A stretch of 61,000 nt of DNA, taken from contig CM022672.1 in assembly GCA_012295275.1 (NCBI GenBank), positions 35,069,576-35,130,575 of the forward strand, given 5' to 3'. The notes below the pieces were generated by a model, which was given only the letters and a program-made list of their open reading frames with translations, had not been told where the DNA came from and did not search any database. The translations under genes were made by a program, and so were the position numbers. Shown in pieces: positions 1-11,663 of this stretch. Each line of letters starts with the position of its first letter. Position 1 is the first letter of the stretch. Source of the DNA: Chrysomallon squamiferum. Its lineage: Eukaryota; Mollusca; Gastropoda; Neomphalida; Peltospiridae.

Positions 1-1832
1 GAAACAAATAATAAAATAATAATAAATATAAACATGTTCAATAGATATTTATAATTAATTATTAATGGAATGCTGTAGCAATTTAAAAATATAACTTTCT
101 CTACTTACATTCCCCTTCTTTGTTATAGGCAGATGATTCTATATCAGATAGCATATTTAATAGTATTGTTTCACGTTTTGCTGTTGTTCTTTATGAATAA
201 TGGAAAAATATTAAATTCAACCTACATGGGGTCATGGAAAAGACAACATTTCTAAGTGTAGCAAATTTGGTTAAATTTTGCCCTGGAACGAATTTAATTT
301 CCAAGTATTAGCAACAAAATATTTATTAATAGGACCCTGAAAGGTAACATTTTTTGTAATTTTAATTTTTTTAAACTTGTTTTGTTATTATTGACACAAG
401 ATTACCTTGTATTACAAAAAAACAAACAAAAAACACCCCCCAAAACAACAAGAACAACACGTATACAACAACAACAACAACAACAATAATAATAATAAAT
501 TGACAACATGTATTTCCCTTACCCAGTTTCATAACATATCAGAAAAACAAAACGTGATTTGCAACGTAGAAACTCATAAGAGGAACATTTTATTAAGTTT
601 TAATGAGATTCCAAAAGTGCAACAAGAACCAAGAAAAGATCTTCCAAAACATTTTAAATGACAAAGTTTTATGAAAGATTCTCCTGACTCTGCATTGCTC
701 TAGCATTGTGAGAAAATAATTCTTGATCTCTGTACTAGACAACTGAAATGTCATCTGCTGCATTTTATCCACAGTCATAACACAGACTTTGTGCTACACG
801 TTTACACACTTCCAGTACGTTTTCTCTGCATTGTTTTGGTTTACGCAGAACTGTGCTTATGTGGTACAAATTCTTTCATCAGTAAGTCTATTTTAAGTTC
901 TCATTTTAAATAGTAAATACGTTTAATGCAAAATCTTATACAGATTAAGCAGCAAAGAAGAATAAACATAGTCTAATATGAGTTAACTGATTAAAAATAT
1001 ATTAAATTATATTAAATTAAATTAAGAAAGAATCCACAGGCACCATCTCAGTTTTACTATTCACAATTACCAAACCACACTGTTGTTGAAGAAACATGTG
1101 AACCAGTGTGAATTTAATGTCTTCAAGAATTTGTATAGTGTTATATACCAATATGACATCAAATGAAATTTAATTTTCTACTATGAAACCAGTCTACATT
1201 TCATGTCCTGAACAATGTGACATATGAGATCATACATAAGTCGTATAGAATGTTCTCCTGCTATGAAGTAAAACCTTCACTCATAGAAAAAGTACTGATT
1301 TTGCGATTTCCTCCTTTTTTAAATTTTCCACCTTAAAATGTACTTAATTCTTTAGTATTAGCCGATAGCATGCACCATTTCTTACTTTGTTTAATGATTT
1401 TGTCATTATCTGTTGTGGTCAGTTACACAGAGACTCAATGTTGCTTATGACTGAAACGAAATAAGATATTTGAAAGTTATGATTTACATTTTGCTATCTT
1501 TTTTTTCTCTTCATTTAGCTGAATAAGAAAGTAGTAATAATTTTATCAGATTTTTTCAGTATCGATACATGTAGCGTGCAGTGTCATGGTACTGCTCTGT
1601 CTGTTGAGTGACTTCAGTTTGATTCTTTCTTTGATGCTTTCTTTGCCGGGAGCAACATCAAAAGAGAATCTCTACCAAACATTAGAACGAAGTGAATTAC
1701 TGCTGTTCACTCATTCCTTACATCGACCACTGCTGCAATGTGTAACTTCTAATTAGTCAACTCATTCTGAAAAAGTTTGGGATGCATTTCCCGTAACAGA
1801 TAGCAAACCCAAAGAAATGGCTGTTCAGCACT

Positions 1833-2045
1833 TCAGGGTTTTTCTGGCTGTGTAGAAGGACCTGGCTTGATACCTTCACGTGAAACAATAGTATTACAGT
1901 TGAAGCTCACAAATGACAGCTCGCTGTTATCACTACAGTCCTGGTTTTCATGTTGGACAATAACAATTGCTGGAATCCCAAAATCAGAGACAGGTGATTT
2001 GTTACTTGTTTGCAGAACAGCAACTTGCTGTCCACACAGCGTCAC
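1833..2045 (-). CDS. Cysteine-containing open segment, unassigned
   Basis: A 70-codon open segment with spaced cysteines (TLCGQ, QDCSDN, FNCNT). I do not recognise a family. In duplicon A2 the same segment (45618-45893) has lost about 11 bp in the middle, which changes the frame and removes the third cysteine, so at least one copy is broken or the frame is spurious. It has no clear acceptor or donor. It could be a remnant of an Ig-like exon, but that is weak inference. Confidence 0.2.
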   Translation of the reverse strand: MTLCGQQVAVLQTSNKSPVSDFGIPAIVIVQHENQDCSDNSELSFVSFNCNTIVSREGIKPGPSTQPEKP

Positions 2046-2108
2046 AGTAGGACAGCAGAAGTTGACCCAACAAGCACGTAAATATTTCTTTTAAAATGAA
2101 TTACTCAC

Positions 2109-2156
2109 AGTCAAAACTACTAACAGGATCAAAAAGTGCATGACATATAGCGTCAT
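2109..2156 (-). CDS. Candidate signal-peptide or hydrophobic exon (A1)
   Basis: An ATG is followed by a short hydrophobic run (MTLYVMHFLILLVVLT) that ends directly at a consensus splice donor, GTGAGT. Sixteen complete codons give a phase-0 exon end. The copy in A2 (45957-46004) keeps the ATG, the hydrophobic core and the donor, with one Ile-to-Met change. Two readings fit: first coding exon of a secreted or membrane protein, or the hydrophobic end of a longer frame that runs in from upstream. Its partner exon was not identified. Confidence 0.3.
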
Positions 2157-2253
2157 GTATAACGAGATCCACCTTGTTTGCAGTTTCGAACAAACGATGA
2201 GGAGCAAGCAACTGGAGTTGTGGAAATGACCATCAGTCTGCTCCTAGGTCAGT

Positions 2254-2597
2254 TCACATTTGAAAAGCCAGAAAGCAATAGTCATGTACCCATAACAGCT
2301 GGACTACTGAATACCACATGAATCTCGCTGGCATTAGGTGGGTTTGTGAATGGGTAGACTGAACTGAAATAAAATAGTATTCTTCTTGGGGAAATATTGT
2401 AATCCAGAGATCCTTTCCTGGGCTTGCTGTAATGATGAGTGGTTCTGTTGATGTTCTGTCTGTTGAAACCTTAGATTCATGTGCATCAAACCTCGTATTT
2501 AATTGTGGAATTATATTTTCCATGCTCATATCTTTAATTGTAAGATTAGCATTACATTTTGGTAGGTTAAAAACTTGATTTTGAAGGCAATCTCTCT
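2254..2597 (-). CDS. Candidate Ig-like half-domain exon (A1)
   Basis: After a possible acceptor (AAG at 2598-2600) a frame stays open for about 114 codons to a stop at 2254. It begins RDCLQNQ and continues through PKCNANLTI, a cysteine followed by alternating hydrophobic residues as in a late Ig strand. That resembles TTCSLQLTIV in the exon at 39745-39989. The A2 copy (46102-46445) keeps the frame with almost no change, but the flanks are equally conserved, so this is not proof of coding. No donor was found; it would be a terminal exon. Confidence 0.3.
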
Positions 2598-5100
2598 CTT
2601 AAATTAAAAAATATTTCTAAACACGTGTGTACACATTTTCACACTGGAGAAACCATTCTCAGAATCTAAGGACCTTGTGATAATTCCATTCAGTGCTTTG
2701 AAGTTGCCTACATTTCACTGAAATACAAGTATAAGAAAAACGAATAAACTATTTTTCAGTCATAGGTATAATATGTGTTACCACTTTGAAAATACCCTCC
2801 TTCAGGCGATCATAAGTGTCTGAAAAAATAATGAAGTCATCCAGGAAAATCATGCAATTCACTTGCTTTTATGGAAATTTAGAAGACATTTCTTAAGTAC
2901 ACTGAAATGTCACATAAAATAACAATTCTCTGAAATAGTTTTGTTGTCGTGTTTGGTTTGAATCAATATCATTTACATAAAAAGATTTTTTTGTGTACTT
3001 TTTAATACTTATTTAATTTCATTAATCTTATACATTATTACTCCAAACAAACATACAAACATTATCAAATAATGTAACTACCGTTTCTCGATCTGCCTTG
3101 TTTTTTGCAATTAAAATATCATTTCCTTTTACAAACTGTACATCACAAAAATTCATCATATTTCTCTGGCATCTGACATCCCAGACTTGTTGATATAAAT
3201 TAAGCAATGAATAGCGAAGAAAAATAAATAAAATAAGAAACAAAGTTACTTAATATCAGTTAATACATAACACCATCAATTAATACTAATGGAAATGCTA
3301 ACTTTTTCAAATTATTTAGATTTTTCTTTAAAACATTGATTCCTAATAACCAATATTACAATATTTCAGATATAATTGTCACTATTTAACAAACTCTGCA
3401 CTCATTCCATTCTCACAACTTGTAGTGTATCACAAAAATGCATTTTCTGTATTAGTTTTAAGCTTTTACAGTACATCTGTTATCTCCACTAATATAAATA
3501 CTATTCAGAGTCCAGTATGTTATAAGATACAGCCGTTTCATTCAGTTTCGCAGTTCACGTTAAATAGAAACAGAAGAAACAAAACATTCTAAATTATACG
3601 TTGCTATTATGAAAACGATTATGATTTAACATAATAAATAATATTAGCATTACAGTAACTTACCGTAAAATTCAGCAATAGAAACACCTCGTTAACTAAA
3701 ATCCTGGATCTTTTCAGTATATTAGTTTTGCTCTGCCAACAACTGGCTGATATCTTTTGCATTAATACATGCGTGTGTGTGCGTATGTGTGTGAGTGTGT
3801 GTAAAATATTATCTGTACAATATACAAAAAAAATATTATTAACAGCGCATCGCCAACTCAGTGAAACTTTCTCATAAAATATGATTTATTACTTTCAGAG
3901 CAATGAAAACGATCTCACATTTAACACACAACACACATGTATATATAATACTTAATATATACAGGAGGTTTTATATATATACGTGTGTATATATATGTAT
4001 ATTATTTTGTATAAATATATTCATGTAAAGAATACAATTCACAGAACAACCAGACAATTTCACTTTATTTAATTGCAAATAAAATAAACTTACTAATAGT
4101 TAATGCATTTGAGGAAATTTCTTTTTCTAAGGACCAAAATGGAAATATATTTTCAATTTATTTTGGTATCTTAGTTTTTAAATGTTATCACGGTTTCTAT
4201 ATACATTTTACATTATTAAAAATATTGTTTTTTCTGTTTATTTATTTATAATAAAATTTAACACATTTAAAAACAACAACAACAACAACAACAAAAAACC
4301 CAATAAATGACACACACTGGAAAATAGAATGTAAAACAACGGAATATAAACATTAATATAAACAAAATATTAATAATAATAATAATAAAATCTTTATTAA
4401 TTCATAACTAATAATTATAATAAGTTAATAAGCTGTCTTTAAATATCAAGATAAATAAATAAATAAAAAATATATTTCTTTTCGACCATCGATAAAATTT
4501 TTTACGAAGCATAGGGGATTATCAACTCAGAAAGGAATTTTTAAATATTAAAGTTCATTAGTGGCCAAGTTATGGCGACTTTCATATATATGGATAGACA
4601 GTTAGAAATATATATATAAACATCCCGTACAGATAGTTACCAAATTTGAAAAGCTTTAGTTAAAAATGTATTTTGACTGTACGGTTCGTTCGCTTGTGAT
4701 AAACAAGCTGAGCAGATTAAATAATACACAGTGATCAAACTTTAAGTTAAAACCAGACCTAACCACACTGAACAATGGTCTCACCTGTTCAGTACATAGA
4801 CCTGATCATCTTATCTTAATTAGCAATCATAACTATGCTTAGTACTAAATTATATTCAGAATTTTTTTCATTACAATTTTAATTGCATGTTTGAGTTTTT
4901 TAACATCTTCTTCATGACATTAACGAATATCATTTAGAAGCTAATGTTTACTAATCAGTGGTCCCTCAATGAAATTACATGTATGTATCTATGTATGTAT
5001 GAATGTATGTTACATGATTGTAATAAATTTGGACTATATATAACGCTGACATATAAAGAAAATAATAATAATATAGAATAAACACTGATTTTTTTCGACT

Positions 5101-5157
5101 TTATTATTATTATTTTTTATTATTATTATCATCATCATCATCATCATCATCATCAAT
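5101..5157 (+). repeat. (ATT)n/(ATC)n array at the A1-B1 junction
   Basis: A compound trinucleotide array (ATT units, then ATC units) lies exactly where sequence shared with A2 passes into sequence shared with all B duplicons. The matching arrays in other copies are at 28567-28640, 36787-36812, 48789-48852 and 57050-57105. Confidence 0.85.
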
Positions 5158-5896
5158 TTTTTTTCCTGCTTTGTTCTAATCTTTTTTCGTAACTGGGGAA
5201 TTTAGCAAACAACTGTCATTTCAAATGAAATAACTGAATAATAAAAGATAGAAGTACATTTCCACCTCTCTCTCTCTCTAAACTTATTATTGAAATAACA
5301 AAAGTAAGCATAAGCAAATAAGAACCTTTTAATAACGTTTTCAAAACGATTACAAAGCAGTAAAATGTTAACTAAAAAAATTAAGATCAAAGACAGAAAA
5401 CAGTCGATTAAAATAACAGGAACATTTTCAAGAAGTAGGTGGCATTATAGTTGATATGAATTATCATTAAAATGTGTACATGGACCGTGTATATAAAAGT
5501 TTCAACAATTTTATAATGTTATGGACATTTCAAAAGTTACATAAGTGAAATAATATTTTCAAAACAGCATTTACCATTAAGCATATTACAATTCAAACTC
5601 ACAAAAGATTCAGTAAAAAGAATAGAAAGAAAGAGAAAAAAGAGGTAATATCATAGTCGAAATGTGAAACTATTTAAATCTGGAACATTAAGAATTACAT
5701 TAACAATGAATTTCAGTAATTATATAAATAACTAAACACGTTAAAACACTAATAATTAATAAAAGTTGTAAAACATATTTAATCTCAACTGTCCATGCTA
5801 GAAAACGTTTGTTAAGTTAAAAGTTTTTTCTTTAAAAAGACTTCTTATCTGAGATTCTGTGAAGTGTACTGAAAACTTACCAGCATTCTAACTTAC

Positions 5897-5918
5897 CAGT
5901 TACTTCTGATTTATCATT
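5897..5918 (-). CDS. Candidate 22-nt juxtamembrane microexon (B1)
   Basis: An acceptor-like TTAG precedes 22 nt reading NDKSEVT plus one base, followed by GTAAGT. The phase runs 0 to 1, which matches the phase-0 end of the TM exon immediately upstream. A second donor (GTAAGT) lies 16 nt further on. Conserved in most B copies. Small size makes this uncertain. Confidence 0.3.
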
Positions 5919-5952
5919 CTAACCAGTATTTTACAGATATATATTAATTCAC

Positions 5953-6005
5953 CTTTTGCTTACAAGCGACAAACAGAACATTAATAATTATTACGTTAAC
6001 TATTA
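5953..6005 (-). CDS. Candidate transmembrane exon of the B1 gene
   Basis: A pyrimidine-rich acceptor (TTTTTCTGGCAG) is followed by 53 nt that read, in phase 1, as a hydrophobic helix ending in basic residues (IVNVIIIINVLFVACKQK), then a GTGAAT donor. Phase 1 entry fits the phase-1 end of the Ig exon at 10059-10388. It lies 3' of the GPI-type terminal exons, so it could provide an alternative transmembrane form. Copies at 37653-37705 and 57932-57984 are open. The B2 copy (near 29555-29600) has lost the acceptor, and the B4 copy (near 49625-49700) has an insertion of about 30 bp with an in-frame stop. AT-rich DNA can mimic hydrophobic helices. Confidence 0.4.
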
Positions 6006-6171
6006 CTGCCAGAAAAATTACCTTCTATCCAATTTTTTGAAAAATAACTTTCACAAAATATTATCACATTGGAATCTGATACTAAAGAAAATAAATATTT
6101 ACTTAATAATTAAATTCTAGAAAGTTATATATAAACAACATTTCTTTATAAGTTTAACAAAAGAAACGAAA

Positions 6172-6200
6172 TATACTACTACTACTACTACTACTACTAC

Positions 6201-6272
<72 letters not shown>
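6172..6272 (+). repeat. (ACT)n(ATT)n microsatellite
   Basis: About 100 bp of trinucleotide repeat, ACT units changing to ATT units. The same position holds arrays of different length in B3 (37876-37974), B4 (49862-49952) and B5 (58194-58281); in B2 it is collapsed to two units near 29745. B3 ends at this array. Confidence 0.95.
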
Positions 6273-6273
<1 letters not shown>

Positions 6274-6378
6274 ATGAGTAAAAAAAAAGAACCAAAGAAT
6301 TAAACAAGAATATAATTTAGTCTGGTGTCAGTAAAAGATACATCTCAGCATGTATCTATCTGTGAGGAGTGTGTTGAT

Positions 6379-6415
6379 CTACAGCAAACCAGTGAGGGCA
6401 GAAGTGATGATTAAC
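6379..6415 (-). CDS. Terminal exon of GPI-type tail (B1)
   Basis: After a good acceptor (TTTTTCTTCAG), entering in phase 2, the frame reads LIITSALTGLL and stops at TAG. The same exon is open in B2 (LINTSAITGLL), B4 and B5 (LIITSTIIHLL), and in an inverted stray copy near 56608. A second frame through the region (VNHHFCPHWFAVDQ...) is also open in several copies but stops in B1; the phase-2 reading is open in all. Confidence 0.5.
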
Positions 6416-9400
6416 CTGAAGAAAAATTTTAAAAATATGAAAAAAAAAAATTGTAAACAAAGAATATAAAGCTTATTCAGAAGCATAGAAAGAGCCATGA
6501 TCGACACAAAACAAAAATATAAATGATAAAGAGATAAAGATAAAACACGTAGATCCATAGCATTAAATACACTGAAATAAGCACATATGTACATACAGAT
6601 AGTACACAAATTCTTACACAAATACCAAGAAAGAAGACAGTCATAGAGAATCACAGAAACACAGAGGTATACCTAATGAAATATTAGACATGGGTACAGA
6701 TGGATAGATAGAGAAAGATACACTGAGAAGAAAGCTAATCAAATTAATATTACAAAAAATCACTAATAAAAGAGATCAGTTACAAGATGACTTACGTGAT
6801 TATTAGAGAAAACATTGAAGAAAATGTGCAATCACTTCCGCTGGTTTTACCTAATATATACGGAATGTATGATGTTTAGTTACGAATAAAATTATGACAT
6901 AATAAAAATAAAAAATAATAATAATAATAATAAAAATAGAAAACTGCATCATACAGGAAGTGAAAAATATATCTCTGCCAAACAACCTACAAATAAAAAC
7001 ACCTTTTGCGTTATTTAACTGAATAGTAATACTGCTTTAATCTGTTTTCTAGTTTGTTCAGTGAAAGTGCATTTGAGACAAATACCAGCTTTACTTCTTA
7101 AAGAAGTCACACATCAAAAATGAAAAGATTATTTTTCCAGAAATCTTCATAAGCTGATAAGAAAAAGGAACAAAATTATATTTATGGTTTAAAATGTGTA
7201 AATGAGAAAGATAAAATGAACTTTGAATAGAGATAAAAATGTACATGAATAGATAAAAGAATCAATTTGCTAAATTTTACGAATGTTGATTACAGAAATT
7301 CCTCAGTATTTGTTTTCGAAATGATTAGTTTTCTTTTTCATTTCTCTTCTCTTTTTCTTCTCTAAATAACTAAATAAATCAACCAAAAGGATCTAATTTT
7401 CATAGTTCAGGACACGTTTCAGTAAATAGGAAATAATTTAAAAAGGAAACTGACTTGACTTTCATGTAAGTAAAATGAATGCTTTATTTGGGGTTTTTGA
7501 TCATTTGGTTTCGCCAAATCTCGAACACATTAGATTTGTTTCTTTCTTTGAAGGCCTTTGACTTCAGAATCAGAATATGACTAGCAGCAACAGCTTTTGA
7601 CTCTGCTTTATCAAAATCTTTATCAGAAAACTTTGTCAGGCTTGCAAAACTAACAAAACATACTTTTCGTTACCATTAGCTTGACTATGTTTGCTTCGTG
7701 CCAGAAAAACCTTCCTTAACACACACATGGCCATGAGTTACAAGAAGGAGGCGACGTAGAACGAGTATTCAGAGCTTCTCAAATATTTTGTCCTGACCCT
7801 TAGTTTCATACATCGAAGTGTCCACCTTGTCATACACAGAACTTGATGTTGAAATTCCTTAAACCAAGGTATTTTCTGGCTCTCTAACAATATTTAGATT
7901 CATCAAACGTTTTGGTTTATCAAATGTTCCAAGAGTCACTTCATTTTTGTCCTGCACTAATCCTGGTCACTGGTTATTAGTATTGGATCTAGAAAAGCCA
8001 TGTCTCGAGACCTTTGAAAAAATTGGCAACAAATGCTAAGAAAAATCACTACAGCCAGTCACAGTAACAAAAGCCTCCCTCTGGGCAGGCGCTCTAGAAA
8101 TAGAAGGTAAACTCGTGAAACGACATCATCAACATTCCAACCAGTTTGCTTGGCTCAGTCTGGAAACCACCAGAAATAACATGCAGGCCAGAGCTATCTA
8201 TTTTGAGAAGTCGAAGATCATACTGATGCGTGTGTGAATTTTCTAGTTTGACATGAAATGACCACTTGACTGATGGGCCATCCATGGATATCTGCAGAAG
8301 CCCAGTTCTACTCAGATCACTAATACTTGCATTAAACTTTCTGACAGATCTATATCAGCACCACGCTGAGTGAACTTACATAGGCTCTCTCTTCTCCTAC
8401 ACTGGAATTCAATAGGTTCAGAAAATATGGAGCATGTTTCACACAACTTTGAGATGTTATTAGCGTTCTCCGTGAACAGATAACGTGGACACATCAAAGC
8501 TTTTCAATAAGATTTCAACGAGATAGTGAGCAGAAGATGAGCATCCACGTGGAAACATCTTTAAATTCTGGCTTTCAGTCGAGACCACTTCAAAATATCA
8601 TTTTCCTGTAGTTTCCTTGGTCGACACAATTGGGAACAGAACACACATCCACTCTGAACTAATATGATTGAAGATAAAGCGAGGATTCTCGAAGATGCGA
8701 TAAAATAAGTCATGTTCTCAAGAACGGGTTAGAAAAAAATGCAACTGGGACGCAAGGCGCAAGATGTTTTCTGACAAAATAGTTTTGTTTTTTTGTACGA
8801 GTTACTTTTGTGTGGAAATTGAAAAAATTGAAGTTTGCAAGATATGTGGCTGTTGTAGATAAACCTATTTTCGTCATTGGTAGTCAGTGTTGAAAGATAT
8901 GTTTAACACTTTTAGATATTTAAAAAGAAGAAAAAAGTGTCCGTGGATAGCTAATCACATAAATTACTTTTGTAATTCGGAAAATTTTATTTCACTCTGA
9001 GAGTCTGTGAATAGAGTTGCAGTTTGTGATTTCAGATAAATCAGAAGTCAAGCTATAATTTGTTTCACAAATCTTAAATTACAACACATCTGCAACCTTG
9101 ATAATCGTAAAATAATTGATATAAGGTATCTGTCTATCTATGTGTCTATCTTTCTATATATACATTTATCTCTCTATCTATATATTTATCAATCTATCTA
9201 TCTGTCTGTCTGGCTATAAACACATACATACGTACATACATACATATACACAATCCAGTCTTGAAATTTCAATTGTCTACCTTTCAAAAACCTCTGTCTC
9301 TTGAAGTGATCGTCTTGTACCCACAAGCTCCTCTTTATATACTGGTAACTCTGACATTCGAAAATGCAGATGTTAACAATTCGAAAAACTCTATTACTCA

Positions 9401-11663
9401 AAGTTGTCTGACAGACCAAGACCACTAATTTAAATGAAATTAGCCTTTGAAAACTCAAAGCATTGGAATAGTCAAGATATTGTTTCGCCTGGTAATTACA
9501 GAAAAATGAGTCGTTGATTAAGAAGACTGAAATTAACTAACTACTGATCATCTGTCTAAGGCTTTTTACATAACTGCAGACAGCCTCCAAAGAAATGTTG
9601 TAGTAAACTGTTAAAGTTCACTGTTTGGTGCGTTTTTGCTTACAAATGAGTGTATCGAGCCAAGTATTCTATTTGTAATAATAGGTCATTTAATGAAAAA
9701 AAACAAAATAACAAAAAATAAAAAATAACAACACATGACCAAATATAATTATATGTAAATAATAGTGCATATGTATGTCAAATTCATTTGAGTTCTGATT
9801 TTTATTGTTTGATTATTGACTTAGTTCACAAAATACGTAAGAGTGTACGCTTCTTAAAATATGAAATGTACTCATCCACTCTAAACGCGAGAAATATTTA
9901 CATTTTCAAAAGTCAATGTCTATGTTACTTTAACTATTTCTCTGACACCTTCAAAATGTATGTAAATGTACAATAAAACTTTAATACATTTTATTTCAGT
10001 TTCCTTAAGATCTTATTTTTCAACTGAAAATAATTTAGGAATATCTATATTTACATACTTAACTCAGCTTTGTAGCATGTAGTTTCACCAACTCCAGGTC
10101 TTGGTCCATCAGTGCATTTCCAGGTTCCAACATCTACTTCAGGATTGAATGACTCTACTGTAAGTGTGACATCTCTTGTAGTTTTGTCAATGGTAGCACT
10201 ATAACCACTAAATTCTCCATTTGGAATACAAAGAGTGTGAATTTTATTACATGATACTATCTGATCATCATTTCCACGAAACATTTGAATACCATTTTGG
10301 ACAGCTTCCTTCACTCTGCAAATGATTTTTGAATTCTTTCCAGTATAAGCTCCTGTTGAACAATCTATGTATGTCTTCGTTATACCACCTGAAAAACGTA
10401 CAACTCGTTCAACCTACATCAAATAATTAGATTAATTGAGGATTATCAAAATGGCGGGTCAGGAGCATTACAGATATCGTGGATTAAAAGTATTTAATGA
10501 ACCAAGACATTGCGTCTCTTTTTGCTAATTGTTCACTAATATTAGTCTCGGGGTCAGCCTGCAATAAAGAAAAATCGCTGATATGGACAAATCCCTTCTG
10601 GAAAAATGGATTACGTACATGATCTAACTTTCTATAAGGGTCAAGACAAAACTAAGCCTACTCGTTTAATTCTCAACTGAAAATTAATAATGAGCGTCTT
10701 TATTATGAGATGGTCAAATAAAGGACCTTTATTTTTAAGATATCTATTTAGAACTGTCAGCTGGCATTCATATACGGCATTTTTTGAAAAATATATATAT
10801 ATTTATAATTTACAGTTTTCAGTGGCTTTATAAAGGCACTTAAAACAAAAATTATAAATTGTCTTTACCTGCTGACCAAGTAACATTAGAAATGTCAGGA
10901 ATTCCTTACTGTTAAATGTTTGTAAACAATTCAACAATGATTGTATAATAGAATTTATTTCAAAACAAATGGTAGAAAAGTATGTAGGTAATGATAGACA
11001 CATATCTTAGACATTTTCAGTAAAATCTCTGGTTATTATCTTAACAGCATAAAAAGTGTTATTATATGGTATAAAAGATTCAGATGAATGTGAATTTTGT
11101 TATATGTGTAGTGAAGATTGAATGCACAATTGTTTTCTTATCGAAAATCGTTATAGAACAATGTTGTAGAGTGGATATTTTTTAGAACAAAAGTGAGACT
11201 TCAAAGAAATGCATAAACAATAATTTTAGGGAATTTAAATGTTTTTTAAAACAAATATGAAAAAATAAATAAATAAATAATATAATCAGATTGATATTGT
11301 TAATTACCAAGCTGTACAAATAAAAATAAAAATTCCAAACTGGTCAGAACATCCATAATAATACATCCATACATACATACGTACATCTGCATATATATAC
11401 ATATTCATGCCATTTGCAAAAAAGTACTAATATGTAATATTAATACACAGAAACCGTATTTAATATATCTGCAGTTTGTCAAAATACTAAAAGATACTTA
11501 GAAATTAGAAGATGTATCAACTTATCTCACAAACCATTTTTATTTTTCTGCATTGCATAAGCATAATTTCTGATATTGACTGTGGAATCTAATTGCTATT
11601 CATACCTTTCACAGAATTATTGCCAATCAAGACAAAGAGCAACACCACTTCAAAGATCATTAT
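6379..11663 (-). CDS. GPI-type single-Ig surface protein, copy B1
   Basis: Coding exons, on the minus strand: 11660-11606 (signal peptide), 10388-10059 (Ig), 6850-6796 and 6415-6379 (C-terminal tail), with a non-coding exon near 13800-13600. The product would be about 158 residues: signal peptide, one Ig-like domain with six cysteines, then a serine-rich hinge (SKTSGSD) and a hydrophobic end (CTFSSMFSLIIT, then LIITSALTGLL, stop), which is what a GPI-attachment signal looks like. All junction phases agree (1, 1, 2). It would act at the cell surface; ligand unknown. Paralogues: B2 (29859-35123), B4 (50056-54802). The intron between the Ig exon and the tail holds a decayed hAT transposase. No frame break was seen. 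The tail exons are the least certain part. Confidence 0.6.
6796..6850 (-). CDS. GPI-attachment hinge exon (B1)
   Basis: A 55-nt exon after TATTAG, ending at the strong donor GTAAGT. Entered in phase 1 it reads SKTSGSD then CTFSSMFSLII and leaves in phase 2. Small residues followed by a spacer and hydrophobic residues suggest the omega site of a GPI signal. Strongly conserved at 30259-30313, 50471-50525 (Lys to Arg) and 58788-58842. The acceptor lacks a long pyrimidine tract. Confidence 0.5.
7490..8790 (-). mobile_element. Decayed hAT-like transposase (B1)
   Basis: Pieces in shifting frames spell a hAT-superfamily transposase of the kind with the signature MDGP...W then SSGLHVISG. Seen in order: SIFSEPIEFQCRRRESLCKF, a frameshift, TGLLQISMDGPSVKWSF, DSSGLHVISGGFQT, another frameshift, REAFVTVTGCSDF, and a C-terminal stretch near 7490-7650 (KFSDKDFDKAESKAVAASHI). 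The family assignment rests on remembered family patterns, not a search. Several frameshifts and stops make it non-functional. It sits in the intron of the Ig gene on the same strand and occurs at the same place in B2, B4 and B5, so the insertion predates the duplications. No terminal inverted repeats were identified. Confidence 0.65.
9122..9250 (+). repeat. (TATC)n and (ACAT)n microsatellites
   Basis: Imperfect TATC/TGTC repeats run into ACAT repeats. The B2 counterpart is at 32698-32874. In B4 only a short TATC part near 52635-52715 remains. Confidence 0.85.
10059..10388 (-). CDS. Ig-like domain exon (B1)
   Basis: A 330-nt exon, phase 1 to phase 1, with TTTTTCAG acceptor and GTATGT donor. 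It reads through without a stop. Landmarks: IDCSTG near the start, KIICRV (strand B cysteine), VSCN, TLCIP, then DVGTWKCTDG (strand F, the W-x-C common in molluscan Ig domains) and TTCYKAEL at the end. Six cysteines suggest extra disulphides. Copies in B2 and B4 differ mostly between VSCN and FSGYS and just before RDVT. Confidence 0.8.
11606..11663 (-). CDS. Signal-peptide exon (B1)
   Basis: Acceptor TTTTACAG, three 5' UTR bases, then ATG at 11660. MIFEVVLLFVLIGNNSVK is a typical secretory signal, ending in phase 1 at GTATGA, which fits the Ig exon. The ATG just after an acceptor implies a non-coding first exon upstream, matching 13600-13800. Confidence 0.8.

Larger units (their letters stand above)
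1..5165. repeat. Duplicon A1 (copy of 43841-48850)
   Basis: The block matches 43841-48850 almost base for base, starting exactly at base 1 (offset 43840), so the duplication probably continues left of the window. By eye identity is very high, with small indels. One larger difference is about 220 bp at 3225-3450 that is missing from the other copy (junction near 47080). The only candidate coding pieces are at 1833-2597 on the minus strand. The rest is AT-rich non-coding DNA with short microsatellites, for example (TG)n at 3771-3801, (AAC)n at 4274-4293 and (ATGT)n near 4979-5010. In A2 the matching sequence starts 15 bp from the start codon of the three-Ig-exon gene, so a paralogue of that gene may lie just left of base 1. 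Confidence 0.85.

Noticed and set aside
4274-4300. CRISPR-like or structured direct repeats
   Set aside because: Repeats in this window are microsatellites, minisatellites or segmental copies; there are no spacers, and this is intron-bearing animal DNA.
6379-6654. Hydrophobic frames upstream of the GPI terminal exon (copies at 29797, 49994 and 58434)
   Set aside because: Only the end of the frame, after the acceptor, looks coding. The upstream part is AT-rich intron reading as Phe, Leu, Ile and Tyr, and it differs in frame between copies.
8094-8497. The 8.1-8.5 kb pieces as host Ig exons
   Set aside because: At first the cysteine-rich piece and WSFHVKLEN looked like an Ig half-domain, but the order TGLLQISMDGP, SSGLHVISG, FVTVTGCSDF fits a hAT-type transposase better.
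9788-9976. Plus-strand frame FYCLII...NVQ, also open in B2 (33301-33579)
   Set aside because: It is missing in B4, its changes between copies are not biased to silent sites, and nothing in it resembles a domain.
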